Assembly (NCBI GenBank): GCA_963822575.1
Contig: CAWGHZ010000004.1
Location: 496,001 to 560,000 of the forward strand
Length of the DNA: 64,000 bases
Source of the DNA: CAWGHZ01 sp963822575
GTDB lineage: Bacteria > Pseudomonadota > Alphaproteobacteria > MPNO01 > DASWLB01
Reading direction: 5' to 3'
Numbering within the stretch: position 1 is the first letter of the stretch; every line of letters starts with the position of its first letter. The translations under genes were made by a program, and so were the position numbers. The notes under the pieces were generated by a model. The model saw only the letters and a list, made by a program, of their open reading frames with translations, searched no databases and was not told where the DNA came from. Of the stretch, positions 1 through 6,612 are shown in pieces.

Positions 1-157
1 CCAGCCCCATCGGCACCGGCGGCGGCGGCGCGCCGCGGGCGGCGACGAAGCCGGTGGCGACGGCGGCGGCGAGGGCGAGCGGCAAGGCCGCCAGCACGGT
101 CGCGGCGACGAGGCCGCCGCGCCAGGGCACAGACATCGGTGCGGCGGGATCGGGCAT
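1..157 (-). CDS. Hypothetical membrane-anchored protein, 3' part outside window
   Basis: Reading leftward from an ATG at 157, the frame stays open to the window edge and gives 52 residues. The start has a GGAGG ribosome-binding site six bases upstream. Residues 15-40 are a long run of Ala, Leu and Val, which would make one membrane helix or an uncleaved signal anchor, followed by a Pro-rich stretch. It begins 13 bases after the stop of the DUF2306-like gene and is probably in its operon. I do not recognise the family, and the rest of the protein is missing. Confidence 0.55.
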   Translation of the reverse strand, partial: MPDPAAPMSVPWRGGLVAATVLAALPLALAAAVATGFVAARGAPPPPVPMGL

Positions 158-170
158 GGTCGCCTCCGAC

Positions 171-563
171 TCAGCCGAGGAACACGCGCCACATCAGCCG
201 CCCGGGCAGGAAGGTCAGCGCGCCGGCGGTGACCACGCCGACATAGAGCCCGAGCATGGCGCGCTTGTGCCCGGCGATGTTGCCGCGCCGCACCGCCCAC
301 AGCGCGCCGCCGACGCCGAAGAGGGTCATCGGGATGAACAGGTGGATCCAGGAGAAATGGCCAGGGTGGAGCGTGCGGATGAAGAACGTCGCGCCCGCCG
401 TCACCACCATCAAAGCGAGATAGATCGCGCCCACGGCCCGGTGCCGTGGCGCCCCCTTCTTGGAGGCGAAGATCAGCCAGCCGCCCAGGGCGAAGGCCGG
501 CAGAACCGTCGCCAGATGCAGGCGGATGGCCGGCGACGCCTCGCGGATCAGTTCGAGATTCAT
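171..563 (-). CDS. DUF2306-like small integral membrane protein
   Basis: This is a 130-residue protein with about four hydrophobic segments, near residues 15-33, 45-63, 72-90 and 102-120. Conserved-looking positions include His16, His41 (RHRAVG) and a GHKRAM motif near 97. The pattern of short helices with scattered His and Arg fits the DUF2306/DUF2214 type of bacterial membrane proteins, whose function is unknown. The ATG at 563 has a GAGGGG ribosome-binding site. It lies just upstream of, and probably with, the truncated membrane protein at the window edge. Confidence 0.65.
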   Translation of the reverse strand: MNLELIREASPAIRLHLATVLPAFALGGWLIFASKKGAPRHRAVGAIYLALMVVTAGATFFIRTLHPGHFSWIHLFIPMTLFGVGGALWAVRRGNIAGHKRAMLGLYVGVVTAGALTFLPGRLMWRVFLG

Positions 564-657
564 GGCACCCCTCGCAGACGCCCCGGAATGGCGTGCCGGG
601 CGCCGCGCGTCAAGCCTCGCCGTTGCGGCGAGTCGGGCGGCGCCCTATCTTGCCGCC

Positions 658-1371
658 ATGCGCCCCATCGTCGGCATCACGCTCGATTCGGAACGGCCCG
701 GCGGCTATTCCAGGATGCCGTGGTACGCGCTCCGCGAGAACTATTCGGACGCGGCGGCGGCGGCGGGCGGGCTGCCGCTCCTCCTGCCGCATCTGCCGGA
801 CGAGGCGGCGGACTACGCGGCGCGGATCGACGCGCTGATCGTGACCGGCGGCAATTTCGACGTCGATCCGGCCTTGTTCGGCGCCGCCACCCGCCACGCG
901 CGCGTCACGACGAAGGACCGGCGCACGGCCTTCGAGATCGCGGTGCTGCGCGCGACGCTGGCGCAGGACAAGCCGGTGCTCGGCATCTGCGGCGGCCAGC
1001 AGGTGCTCAACGTCGTGCTCGGCGGCACGTTGATCCAGCACATACCGGACGAGGTGCCGGGCGCTCTGGCGCACGAGCAGCCGAACCCGCGCACCGAGCC
1101 GGGGCACAAGGTGCGCGTCGTCGCCGGCACGCTTCTCGCCCGCGTGACCGGCCGCGACGAGATGGCGGTCAATTCCGCCCACCACCAGGCGGTGAAGGAC
1201 GTGGCCTCGGGCGTGGTCGTCGACGCCGTCGCGCCCGACGGGGTGATCGAGGGGATCGAGGCGCCCGCCCACCGCTTCTGCCTCGGCGTGCAGTGGCACC
1301 CGGAATTCGCCATCGATCCCGGCGACAGCGCCATCTTCCGCGCCTTCATCGACGCCGCGCGGCCGCGATGA
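658..1371 (+). CDS. Gamma-glutamyl-gamma-aminobutyrate hydrolase family (class I glutamine amidotransferase-like, peptidase C26)
   Basis: The 237-residue product opens with RPIVGITLD, typical of the PuuD/C26 family. It has the nucleophile elbow GICGGQQ with the catalytic Cys near residue 109, the NSAHHQAV segment, and VQWHPE carrying the catalytic His near residue 210. Family members cleave gamma-glutamyl amides in polyamine or related amine breakdown, so a cytosolic hydrolase is expected; the exact substrate is unknown. The ATG at 658 was chosen because homology starts there and the longer upstream frame is low-complexity. The stop overlaps the next start (ATGA), so the two genes are translationally coupled. 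Confidence 0.85.
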   Translation: MRPIVGITLDSERPGGYSRMPWYALRENYSDAAAAAGGLPLLLPHLPDEAADYAARIDALIVTGGNFDVDPALFGAATRHARVTTKDRRTAFEIAVLRATLAQDKPVLGICGGQQVLNVVLGGTLIQHIPDEVPGALAHEQPNPRTEPGHKVRVVAGTLLARVTGRDEMAVNSAHHQAVKDVASGVVVDAVAPDGVIEGIEAPAHRFCLGVQWHPEFAIDPGDSAIFRAFIDAARPR

Positions 1372-2126
1372 CCGAGCGCATCGCCAAGGGGCTGGCGCGC
1401 GCGGGAGTGTGCTCGCGGCGCGAGGCCGAGCGGCTGATCGCCGAGGGAAGGGTCGCGGTCGACGGCAAGAAAGTCACGACGCCCGCGACGTTGGTGGACG
1501 AGGATGCGCGCATCGCCGTCGACGGCCGCCCGGTGGCGGAGCCCGAGGCGCCGCGGCTCTGGCGCTACCACAAGCCGCGCGGGCTGATCGCGACGCACCG
1601 CGACCCGCAAGGGCGGCCGACTTTGTTCGACGCGCTGCCCGCCGGGATGCCGCGCGTCGTCTCGGTCGGCAGGCTCGACATCGAGTCCGAAGGGCTGATC
1701 CTGCTGACCAACGACGGCGCGCTGGCGCGCCATTTGGAGCTGCCGCAGACCGGCTGGACGCGGCGCTACCGCGTGCGCGTATTCGGCCGGCCCGAACCCG
1801 CCGCACTCGCCGCGCTCGCGAAGGGCGTCGAGATCGAGGGCGTGCGCTACGGGCCGGTGGAGGCGGGAATCGACCGCGCCGAGGGGTCGAACGCCTGGCT
1901 CACGGTGGGCCTCCGCGAAGGCAAGAACCGCGAGGTGCGCAAGCTGATGGCGCATCTCGGCCTCACCGTCAGCCGGCTGATCCGCGTCGCGTTCGGCCCG
2001 TTCCAGCTCGGCAAGCTCGCGCCCGGTGCGGTCGCCGAGGTGCCGCGCACGGTGCTGGCGGAGCAGGTCGGCGGCGACTGGGCCGGCGGGGCGAAAGGGC
2101 ACGCCCATGCGCGTCGTCGCCGGTAG
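1368..2126 (+). CDS. Pseudouridine synthase, RluB/RsuA family
   Basis: The 252-residue protein has an N-terminal S4 RNA-binding domain (residues 1-55) and a catalytic domain with the motif GRLDIESEGLILLTNDG, which carries the catalytic Asp near residue 105. The later motif GKNREVRKLM is typical of the RsuA/RluB/RluE/RluF group. RluB modifies 23S rRNA U2605 in E. coli; the exact target here is inferred. The tail is Ala/Gly/Arg-rich. The start overlaps the preceding stop by four bases and the end overlaps rsmD by 20 bases, a common alphaproteobacterial order (rluB-like then rsmD). Confidence 0.9.
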   Translation: MTERIAKGLARAGVCSRREAERLIAEGRVAVDGKKVTTPATLVDEDARIAVDGRPVAEPEAPRLWRYHKPRGLIATHRDPQGRPTLFDALPAGMPRVVSVGRLDIESEGLILLTNDGALARHLELPQTGWTRRYRVRVFGRPEPAALAALAKGVEIEGVRYGPVEAGIDRAEGSNAWLTVGLREGKNREVRKLMAHLGLTVSRLIRVAFGPFQLGKLAPGAVAEVPRTVLAEQVGGDWAGGAKGHAHARRRR

Positions 2127-2693
2127 GCATCGCGGCCGGAAGCTCGCGGCGCCGGAAGGGCGGGCGCTGCGCCCGACCGCCGACCGGGTGCGCGAGGCGG
2201 TGTTCAACATCCTGGCGCATGGCGGGTTCGGGGCGGGCGGCGCCTCGGGCTGGCCGGGGCGCGCGTGCTCGACGCCTTCGCCGGCACCGGTGCGATGGGG
2301 ATCGAGGCGCTGTCGCGCGGCGCGGCGCACGCGACGTTCCTCGAGACCGATCCGCACGCGCTGGCGAGCTTGCGCGCCAACCTCGCCGCGACGCGCGAGC
2401 AGGCGAACGCGACGGTGCTGGCCGCCGACGTGCGGCACCCGCCGCGCCCCGCCGCGCCGGTGACGGTGGCGTTCCTCGATCCGCCCTATGGCGAGGGACA
2501 GGGGCCGGCGGCGCTCGAAGCGCTCGCCGATGCGGGCTGGTTCGCGCCCGGCGCCATCGTAATGATCGAAGTCGCGGCGAAGGAGCCCTTTGCCCCGCCC
2601 GCTTGGTTCGCGATCCTCGACGAGCGGCGCTACGGCGCGGCGCGCGTGGTCGTGCTGCGCGCCGGGGCTACTCCGCCGCCCGCGCGCTCCTGA
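2107..2693 (+). pseudogene. rsmD: 16S rRNA (guanine966-N2)-methyltransferase RsmD, frameshifted as assembled
   Basis: The first part, from ATG 2107, encodes MRVVAGRHRGRKLAAPEG and then RPTADRVREAVFNILAHG, the standard RsmD start. The frame then becomes unrelated. The -1 frame resumes with GLAGARVLDAFAGTGAMGI (SAM-binding motif) and continues through the catalytic FLDPPYGEG motif to the stop at 2693. The break lies between about 2221 and 2248, in a GC-rich run. The whole span is one base short of a multiple of three, so a single missing base restores a protein of about 195 residues, normal for RsmD. RsmD is a conserved housekeeping methyltransferase, so a sequence error is more likely than real loss. 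The 3' end overlaps the convergent hydrolase by 26 bases. Confidence 0.85.
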
Positions 2694-3363
2694 GCGGCGC
2701 GATCAGCTTCATCGCCGCCTCGAACGATGCGTCGGCCGCCGCGGCGTGGTAGTGGCGCCCGTGCGCCATCATGTAGCCGTGCCCGACGCCCGGATGGACG
2801 GTGAACGTGCCGTTCGGATCGGCCGCCACCGCCTTCTGCATCTTGGCGAGCTCCTCCGGCGGGGCGAGCTCGTCCTGGTCGCCGTACTGGAAGGTGACGG
2901 GGCAGGCGAGCTTGTCGCCCGGCTTGAAGGCGCGGCTCACCATCGTGCCGTGGAACGAGGCGCCGGCGTCGATCTTCGCGTCGCATGCGGCGCGCCACAC
3001 GTGCGGCCCGCCGAAGCAGTACCCCCACGCGGCGAACTTGCCGTTGCAGGCAGGATGCTTCTTCAGCGCGGCGACGGTGGCGGCTAGGTCATGGGCCACG
3101 TACGAGTCGGGCGTGCGCTCGGCGCGGGCGCGGGCGCGGAGGAACCCGTCGCCCGCGTGGCTCAAGACGCCGCGGTCGTCGTCGCGCCAGAAGAAGTCGG
3201 GCGCGACGCCGACGCAGCCCGCCTGGGCCACCCGGTCGGCCCACGCCTTGGTGTCGTCGCACACGCCGTAGATGTGGGTGACGAGGATGACGGCCGGCGC
3301 CGGGCCGGACTTGGGCACGGCGAGATAGGCGTCGAACGCGCCCTGGTCGGTGGGGATGCGCAT
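2668..3363 (-). CDS. Dienelactone hydrolase family protein
   Basis: This is a 231-residue alpha/beta hydrolase of the DLH family. The nucleophile elbow reads GYCFGG, with Cys instead of Ser as in carboxymethylenebutenolidase, and the catalytic His lies in GVGHGYM near residue 198. The Asp of the triad is probably in YGDQDELAP. Such enzymes open dienelactones in chlorocatechol pathways or act as general esterases. The next gene upstream on the same strand is a second DLH member with a nine-base gap, so the two form a two-gene operon of diverged paralogues. The substrate is not known. Confidence 0.85.
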   Translation of the reverse strand: MRIPTDQGAFDAYLAVPKSGPAPAVILVTHIYGVCDDTKAWADRVAQAGCVGVAPDFFWRDDDRGVLSHAGDGFLRARARAERTPDSYVAHDLAATVAALKKHPACNGKFAAWGYCFGGPHVWRAACDAKIDAGASFHGTMVSRAFKPGDKLACPVTFQYGDQDELAPPEELAKMQKAVAADPNGTFTVHPGVGHGYMMAHGRHYHAAAADASFEAAMKLIAPLRSARAAE

Positions 3364-3372
3364 GGCCGCCTC

Positions 3373-4053
3373 CTACATCTTGCGGAAGCAGGCGAGCGCG
3401 TGCTCGCGCGCGATGCGCGCCGCCTCCGGGTGGTAGCCGTCCTTGTGCGGCATGGAGAAATTGTGCCCGGCGCCGTCATAGACCGCGATCTCGGCATTGG
3501 GCTTGCCGGCGAAGGCCTTCTGGATGGCGTTCACCTCGTCCATCGGCACGACGGGATCGACCGAGCCGAAATGATAGCTGACCGGGCAGGTGACCTTGTT
3601 CACCTCGTCGAGGTGGAGCCCGATCATCGTGCCGTGGAACGCGGCGGCGGCGTTGGCGCCGAGCCGGCTGGTGGCGAGGTGGGCGTAGCGTCCGCCGAAG
3701 CAGAAGCCGAGGACCGCGACCTTGCCGTTGCACTGCGGCCGCGACTTGAGGTCCTTCATCAGGTCCTCGATGTCCTTCATGCCCTGGTCGGGGTCGAACT
3801 TCTCGTAGCGCTCGAACGCCACCTTCATGTCGGCGGTGGGGCCGGGGATCTGGCGCCAGAAGATGTCGGGGGTCGATACCAGGAACCCGTCCTTCGCCCA
3901 GGCGTCGGCAAGCTCGCGCATCTCCTGGTCGACGCCGAAGATCGCGGTGATCATGAGGATGCCCGGTGCCTTCTGGCTGCCGTCCGGGCCGGTGAGGTAG
4001 CCGTCGAACGTCTCGTTCGCGCGCGTCTTGTACTTGATGTCCTGGCCTGCCAT
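3373..4053 (-). CDS. Dienelactone hydrolase family protein (second copy)
   Basis: The 226-residue product begins MAGQDIKYKTRANETFDGY and has the DLH Cys elbow GFCFGG near residue 120, the acid loop FGSVDPVVP and the catalytic His in GAGHNFSMP near 203. The ATG at 4053 is preceded by AGGGAGGGC, an excellent ribosome-binding site; the frame stays open far upstream but without homology. It is the first gene of the two-gene DLH operon and borders the 390-bp regulatory gap that also serves the tRNA on the other strand. It is likely a cytosolic hydrolase of an aromatic ring-cleavage lactone or a similar ester. Confidence 0.85.
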   Translation of the reverse strand: MAGQDIKYKTRANETFDGYLTGPDGSQKAPGILMITAIFGVDQEMRELADAWAKDGFLVSTPDIFWRQIPGPTADMKVAFERYEKFDPDQGMKDIEDLMKDLKSRPQCNGKVAVLGFCFGGRYAHLATSRLGANAAAAFHGTMIGLHLDEVNKVTCPVSYHFGSVDPVVPMDEVNAIQKAFAGKPNAEIAVYDGAGHNFSMPHKDGYHPEAARIAREHALACFRKM

Positions 4054-4151
4054 GGCGCCCTCCCTTGGCGGAGTTTGTCGATTGACGGAACTATGGGCCG
4101 CGGCGCCCGCGCGCGTCAACCGAGGGGCGCCGGCCCGGCTGGCCTCTGGGC

Positions 4152-4210
4152 GTCGGAAAACTTTACAGCGGCGCCGCGGCGCGGCGGCAAACTGTCGGAA
4201 AATCTTACAG
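4152..4210 (+). promoter_or_regulatory. Pair of 17-bp direct repeats, candidate activator-binding boxes upstream of a sigma-54 promoter
   Basis: GTCGGAAAACTTTACAG (4152-4168) and GTCGGAAAATCTTACAG (4194-4210) differ at two positions and start exactly 42 bp apart, four helical turns. The second copy also has ACTGT/ACAGT dyad ends (4191-4195 and 4207-4211). They lie about 90-150 bp upstream of the predicted sigma-54 start, where enhancer-binding proteins normally sit. This is what I see; the role is inferred. Confidence 0.6.
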
Positions 4211-4272
4211 TTCCGCCCGGGCGGACCGGCCCCCGTCGGCCAAGCCATTGGAAAGGCACGATTCCGCGAATC

Positions 4273-4289
4273 TGGCACGGTTCTTGCAT
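4273..4289 (+). promoter_or_regulatory. Sigma-54 (RpoN) promoter, consensus -24/-12
   Basis: TGGCACGGTTCTTGCAT matches the RpoN consensus TGGCACG-N4-TTGCW at every defined base, with GG at 4274-4275 and GC at 4286-4287, exactly 12 bp apart. The predicted transcription start is near 4299. It reads rightward into a short noncoding stretch and then tRNA-Arg; there is no protein gene directly downstream. Confidence 0.7.
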
Positions 4290-4298
4290 GGCATGGGG

Positions 4299-4393
4299 CA
4301 AGGGACCGGTTCCATATCCCCTCTCCCCCTCTCCCCCAAGGATTGGGCGGTCCCGGAAAGCGAAAACGGCGGCGCAAAGCCGCCGTTTTCATT
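4299..4393 (+). ncRNA. Candidate sigma-54-dependent small RNA with CU-rich loop
   Basis: Downstream of the sigma-54 promoter there is no open reading frame of note. The predicted RNA, about 95 nt, forms a stem GGGACC/GGTCCC (4302-4307 with 4349-4354). The stem encloses a loop with a 20-base run of only C and T (about 4318-4337). An 11-bp terminator-like hairpin ending in TTTTC follows. A CU-rich single-stranded loop can pair with Shine-Dalgarno sequences, as known for anti-SD sRNAs in alphaproteobacteria. Alternatively this is just the leader of a tRNA transcript. It is an inference without expression data. Confidence 0.45.
4362..4390 (+). terminator. Hairpin terminator, 11-bp perfect stem
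   Basis: GAAAACGGCGG (4362-4372) pairs perfectly with CCGCCGTTTTC (4380-4390) around a seven-base loop. The T-run TTTTC at the end, and A-run at the start, would allow it to act as a moderate intrinsic terminator in either direction. It would end the candidate small RNA before the tRNA gene. Confidence 0.55.
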
Positions 4394-4443
4394 TGCGCCA
4401 AGTTTCATTCGGGGAGGCGTGGGTGTAGGGTGCGCCTCGGGCC

Positions 4444-4520
4444 GTCCCCGTAGCTCAGCAGGATAGAGCATCGGATTCCTAATCCGAGGGTCGTGGGTTC
4501 GAATCCCGCCGGGGACGCCA
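4444..4520 (+). tRNA. tRNA-Arg (anticodon CCU)
   Basis: The acceptor stem GTCCCCG (4444-4450) pairs with CGGGGAC (4510-4516). The D-arm TAGCTCAGCAGGATAGAG, the anticodon arm TCGGA-TTCCTAA-TCCGA with anticodon CCT, and the T-arm GTGGGTTCGAATCCCGC are all intact. The CCA end is encoded (4518-4520). It decodes AGG, a rare arginine codon in high-GC genomes. No integrase lies next to it, so it shows no sign of use as an attachment site. Confidence 0.96.
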
Positions 4521-4683
4521 GACCCTTAAAGATAAATCGTTCTTTAGAGCGAACGCGTCCCTTAGCCCACAGCTTCGGGCCCCCACACGCTTTTCCATCG
4601 AGCGGAGCCTTTGGCCCGCGGTGCCACTGGCCAGGATCGCCATGACGCTCTACGTTCGAGGATACCCGACGGGGGAGCGGAGC

Positions 4684-5319
4684 GTGAGCGCCGAGTGTTG
4701 TCACCACGAGCCCGCCGACGATGCCCGGCACAGGCGCATCCTGTGGGCCGTGCTCGCCATAAACGTGGTCGGCTTCGCGACCGAAGCCGCGGCCGGTCTT
4801 GCGGCGGGTTCGGCTTCGCTCCAGGCGGACGCGCTCGACTTCCTGGGCGACGCCGGCAACTACGCCATCAGCCTTCTGGTGCTGGGGCTCGCCGTGCGCT
4901 GGCGGGCGCGGGCGGCGATGATCAAGGGCGGCACGATGGCCGTGCTCGGGTTGTGGGTGGTCGGCAGCACGGTCTGGTATGCCGTCTTCGCGACGATGCC
5001 GCGCGCCGAGATCATGGGCGGGGTCGCTTTGTTCGCCCTTGCGCTCAACGCCGCGTGCCTCGCGCTCCTGACGCGGTTCCGCAGCGGCGATGCGAATATG
5101 CGCTCCGTCTGGATCTGTTCCCGCAACGACGTGATCGGCAACCTCGCCGTGCTGCTCGCCGCTCTCGGCGTCTTCGGCACGGGGACCGGATGGCCTGACC
5201 TGCTCGTGGCGGCGGTGATGGGCGCGCTCGCGTTGCAGGGCGCGTGGACCGTCGTGCGCCAGGCCAAGGGCGAACTTGACGGCCACGCCCGCGAGGAAGG
5301 CACGCTCGCAATCCGCTAG
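4684..5319 (+). CDS. Cation diffusion facilitator family transporter (CzcD/DmeF-like)
   Basis: The 211-residue protein has about six hydrophobic segments. The motif SLQADALDFLGDAGNY in the second helix carries the paired Asp residues that bind metal in CDF transporters; a second metal pair, expected in helix 5, is replaced by SRNDVIGN. The N-terminus is Cys/His-rich (AECCHHEP), a likely metal-sensing or metal-loading site. I chose the GTG at 4684, which follows GGGGAG by about seven bases, over an ATG at 4621 with no good site. It would export a divalent cation such as Zn or Co by proton antiport. It is a short, single-gene unit after the tRNA. Confidence 0.8.
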   Translation: MSAECCHHEPADDARHRRILWAVLAINVVGFATEAAAGLAAGSASLQADALDFLGDAGNYAISLLVLGLAVRWRARAAMIKGGTMAVLGLWVVGSTVWYAVFATMPRAEIMGGVALFALALNAACLALLTRFRSGDANMRSVWICSRNDVIGNLAVLLAALGVFGTGTGWPDLLVAAVMGALALQGAWTVVRQAKGELDGHAREEGTLAIR

Positions 5320-5444
5320 CGCCGCTGGGCTCGCCCGTTCGTCCGGGCTCGCGATCGCGCGCCGAACGCGTCGTTGCCGCAGTTCCGGCAGCGCGGAATC
5401 CCGTCGCCCTTCGTCACGTGCGTCTACTTGTGGCAGCATGCCAA

Positions 5445-5465
5445 GAAACGAGACGTTGACGTTTC
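5445..5465 (+). promoter_or_regulatory. Inverted repeat over a -35-like box, candidate TetR operator
   Basis: GAAACG (5445-5450) and CGTTTC (5460-5465) form perfect 6-bp arms separated by 9 bp. The right half overlaps TTGACG (5456-5461), a good -35 element. The site sits 60-80 bp before the VOC-TetR gene pair, as expected for autoregulation by the TetR protein encoded second. Binding is inferred. Confidence 0.45.
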
Positions 5466-5525
5466 GCTACGATACGGATACGTTCCAGATTAGAGGGCAA
5501 AACCGAGCAGGGAAGGGACGGGACC

Positions 5526-5948
5526 ATGGCCGCGTGCTTCCGCTACATCGTGAACGACGTCCAGGCCGCCATCGACTTCTACGGCAAGCATCTCGGCTTC
5601 AAGGTGGAGATGCACCCCGCGCCGGGATTCGCCGAAATCTCGCGCGGCGACATGCACATCTACCTCACCAAGCCGTCGCCGGGCGTCGGCGGCGGGGCGG
5701 CGATGCCGTCGGGCGAACAGCAGACGCCCGGAGGGTGGAACCGCATTCACCTGATCGTCGAGGAGCTGGACGGAACGGTCGCCGCGCTCAAATCGGCGGG
5801 CTGTCGTTTCCGCAGCGACTTGATCCAGGGCACGGGCGGCAAGCAGATCCTGCTGGAAGACCCGTCGGGAAATCTGGTCGAGCTGTTCCAGCCGAACACG
5901 TCGGCCTATCGCGCCCCCGGCTCGGGCTCGAAAGCCGGCGGTGGCTGA
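5526..5948 (+). CDS. VOC (glyoxalase/bleomycin resistance) family protein
   Basis: The 140-residue protein shows one vicinal-oxygen-chelate module pair: FRYIVNDVQAAIDFYGKHLGF at the start, then NRIHLIVEELDGTVAALKSAG, and the closing ILLEDPSGNLVELFQP with a metal-ligand Glu. It probably acts as a small-molecule-modifying or binding protein in the cytosol; the substrate cannot be named. It overlaps the following TetR gene by eight bases, so the two are co-transcribed, and the TetR protein is its likely regulator. Confidence 0.85.
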   Translation: MAACFRYIVNDVQAAIDFYGKHLGFKVEMHPAPGFAEISRGDMHIYLTKPSPGVGGGAAMPSGEQQTPGGWNRIHLIVEELDGTVAALKSAGCRFRSDLIQGTGGKQILLEDPSGNLVELFQPNTSAYRAPGSGSKAGGG

Positions 5949-6573
5949 ACGGCCGGCGGCGGCGCGCGCGCGATCGTCAAAGCCGCAAAACGGCCGCGCA
6001 CGCGCGAAGCCTGCCCTCGACCCGAGGATCGCGCGCTCGCGACAGGTGATCCTGCAAGCCGTGCTCGACGAGCTGAGCGACGTGGGGTATGGCGCGCTCA
6101 CCATCGAGTCCGCCGCGCGTCGCGCCGGCGTCGGCAAGGCGACGATCTACCGCCACTGGCCCGACAAGATCGCGCTGATCGCCGATGCGTTCAAACTGCT
6201 GCAGAGCCAGCGGGACCCGGAGCTCGTCACCGGCTCGCCGCGCGAGAAGCTCGAGCGCGCTCTTCGCCATGTCGCCGAAATCGTCGCGGATTCGCCCTTC
6301 TCGGCATGCCTGCCGGCCCTCATCGAGGGGGCGGAGCGGGACCGGCGGGTGCGGCGGTTTCATCACCGGTTCCAGGCCGAGGCGCGCAAGCCGACCATCG
6401 CGCTGATCGCCCGCGGGATCGCCACGGGCGACTTCCCGCCGCGCGTCGATCCGGAGCTCGCGGCGTTCGCGCTGCTCGGCGCCATCTTCTTCTGCCGCCT
6501 GATGACGAACGCGCCCTTTCCCGAGGCGCGCGTTCCCGGCCTGATCGACACCGTCCTGGGCGAAAGCGGTTGA
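5941..6573 (+). CDS. TetR/AcrR family transcriptional regulator
   Basis: The 210-residue protein has a helix-turn-helix at residues 30-75 (ILQAVLDELSDVGYGALTIESAARRAGVGKATIYRHWPDK, shown in part by GVGKATIYRHW). An all-helical C-terminal domain of the TetR_C type includes GIATGDFPPRVDPELAA. The start is a GTG at 5941 inside the end of the VOC gene. A basic, Ala-rich tail of about 25 residues precedes the DNA-binding domain. It probably represses the VOC-TetR promoter through the inverted repeat at 5445-5465; the ligand is unknown. Confidence 0.88.
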   Translation: MAERPAAARARSSKPQNGRARAKPALDPRIARSRQVILQAVLDELSDVGYGALTIESAARRAGVGKATIYRHWPDKIALIADAFKLLQSQRDPELVTGSPREKLERALRHVAEIVADSPFSACLPALIEGAERDRRVRRFHHRFQAEARKPTIALIARGIATGDFPPRVDPELAAFALLGAIFFCRLMTNAPFPEARVPGLIDTVLGESG

Positions 6574-6612
6574 CGCGGAGGCCCTAACGCGCCCCACCGC
6601 TCGCGCCGGACA

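Noticed and set aside
54..2126. A 690-codon open frame across the first 2 kb
   Set aside because: Only the last 253 codons, from 1368, have family homology (pseudouridine synthase). The rest is Arg/Ala-rich low-complexity frame opposite real genes, as expected in high-GC DNA.
4444..4520. tRNA-Arg as the attachment site of an integrated island
   Set aside because: No integrase, no repeat of the tRNA 3' end and no change of gene character follows it.
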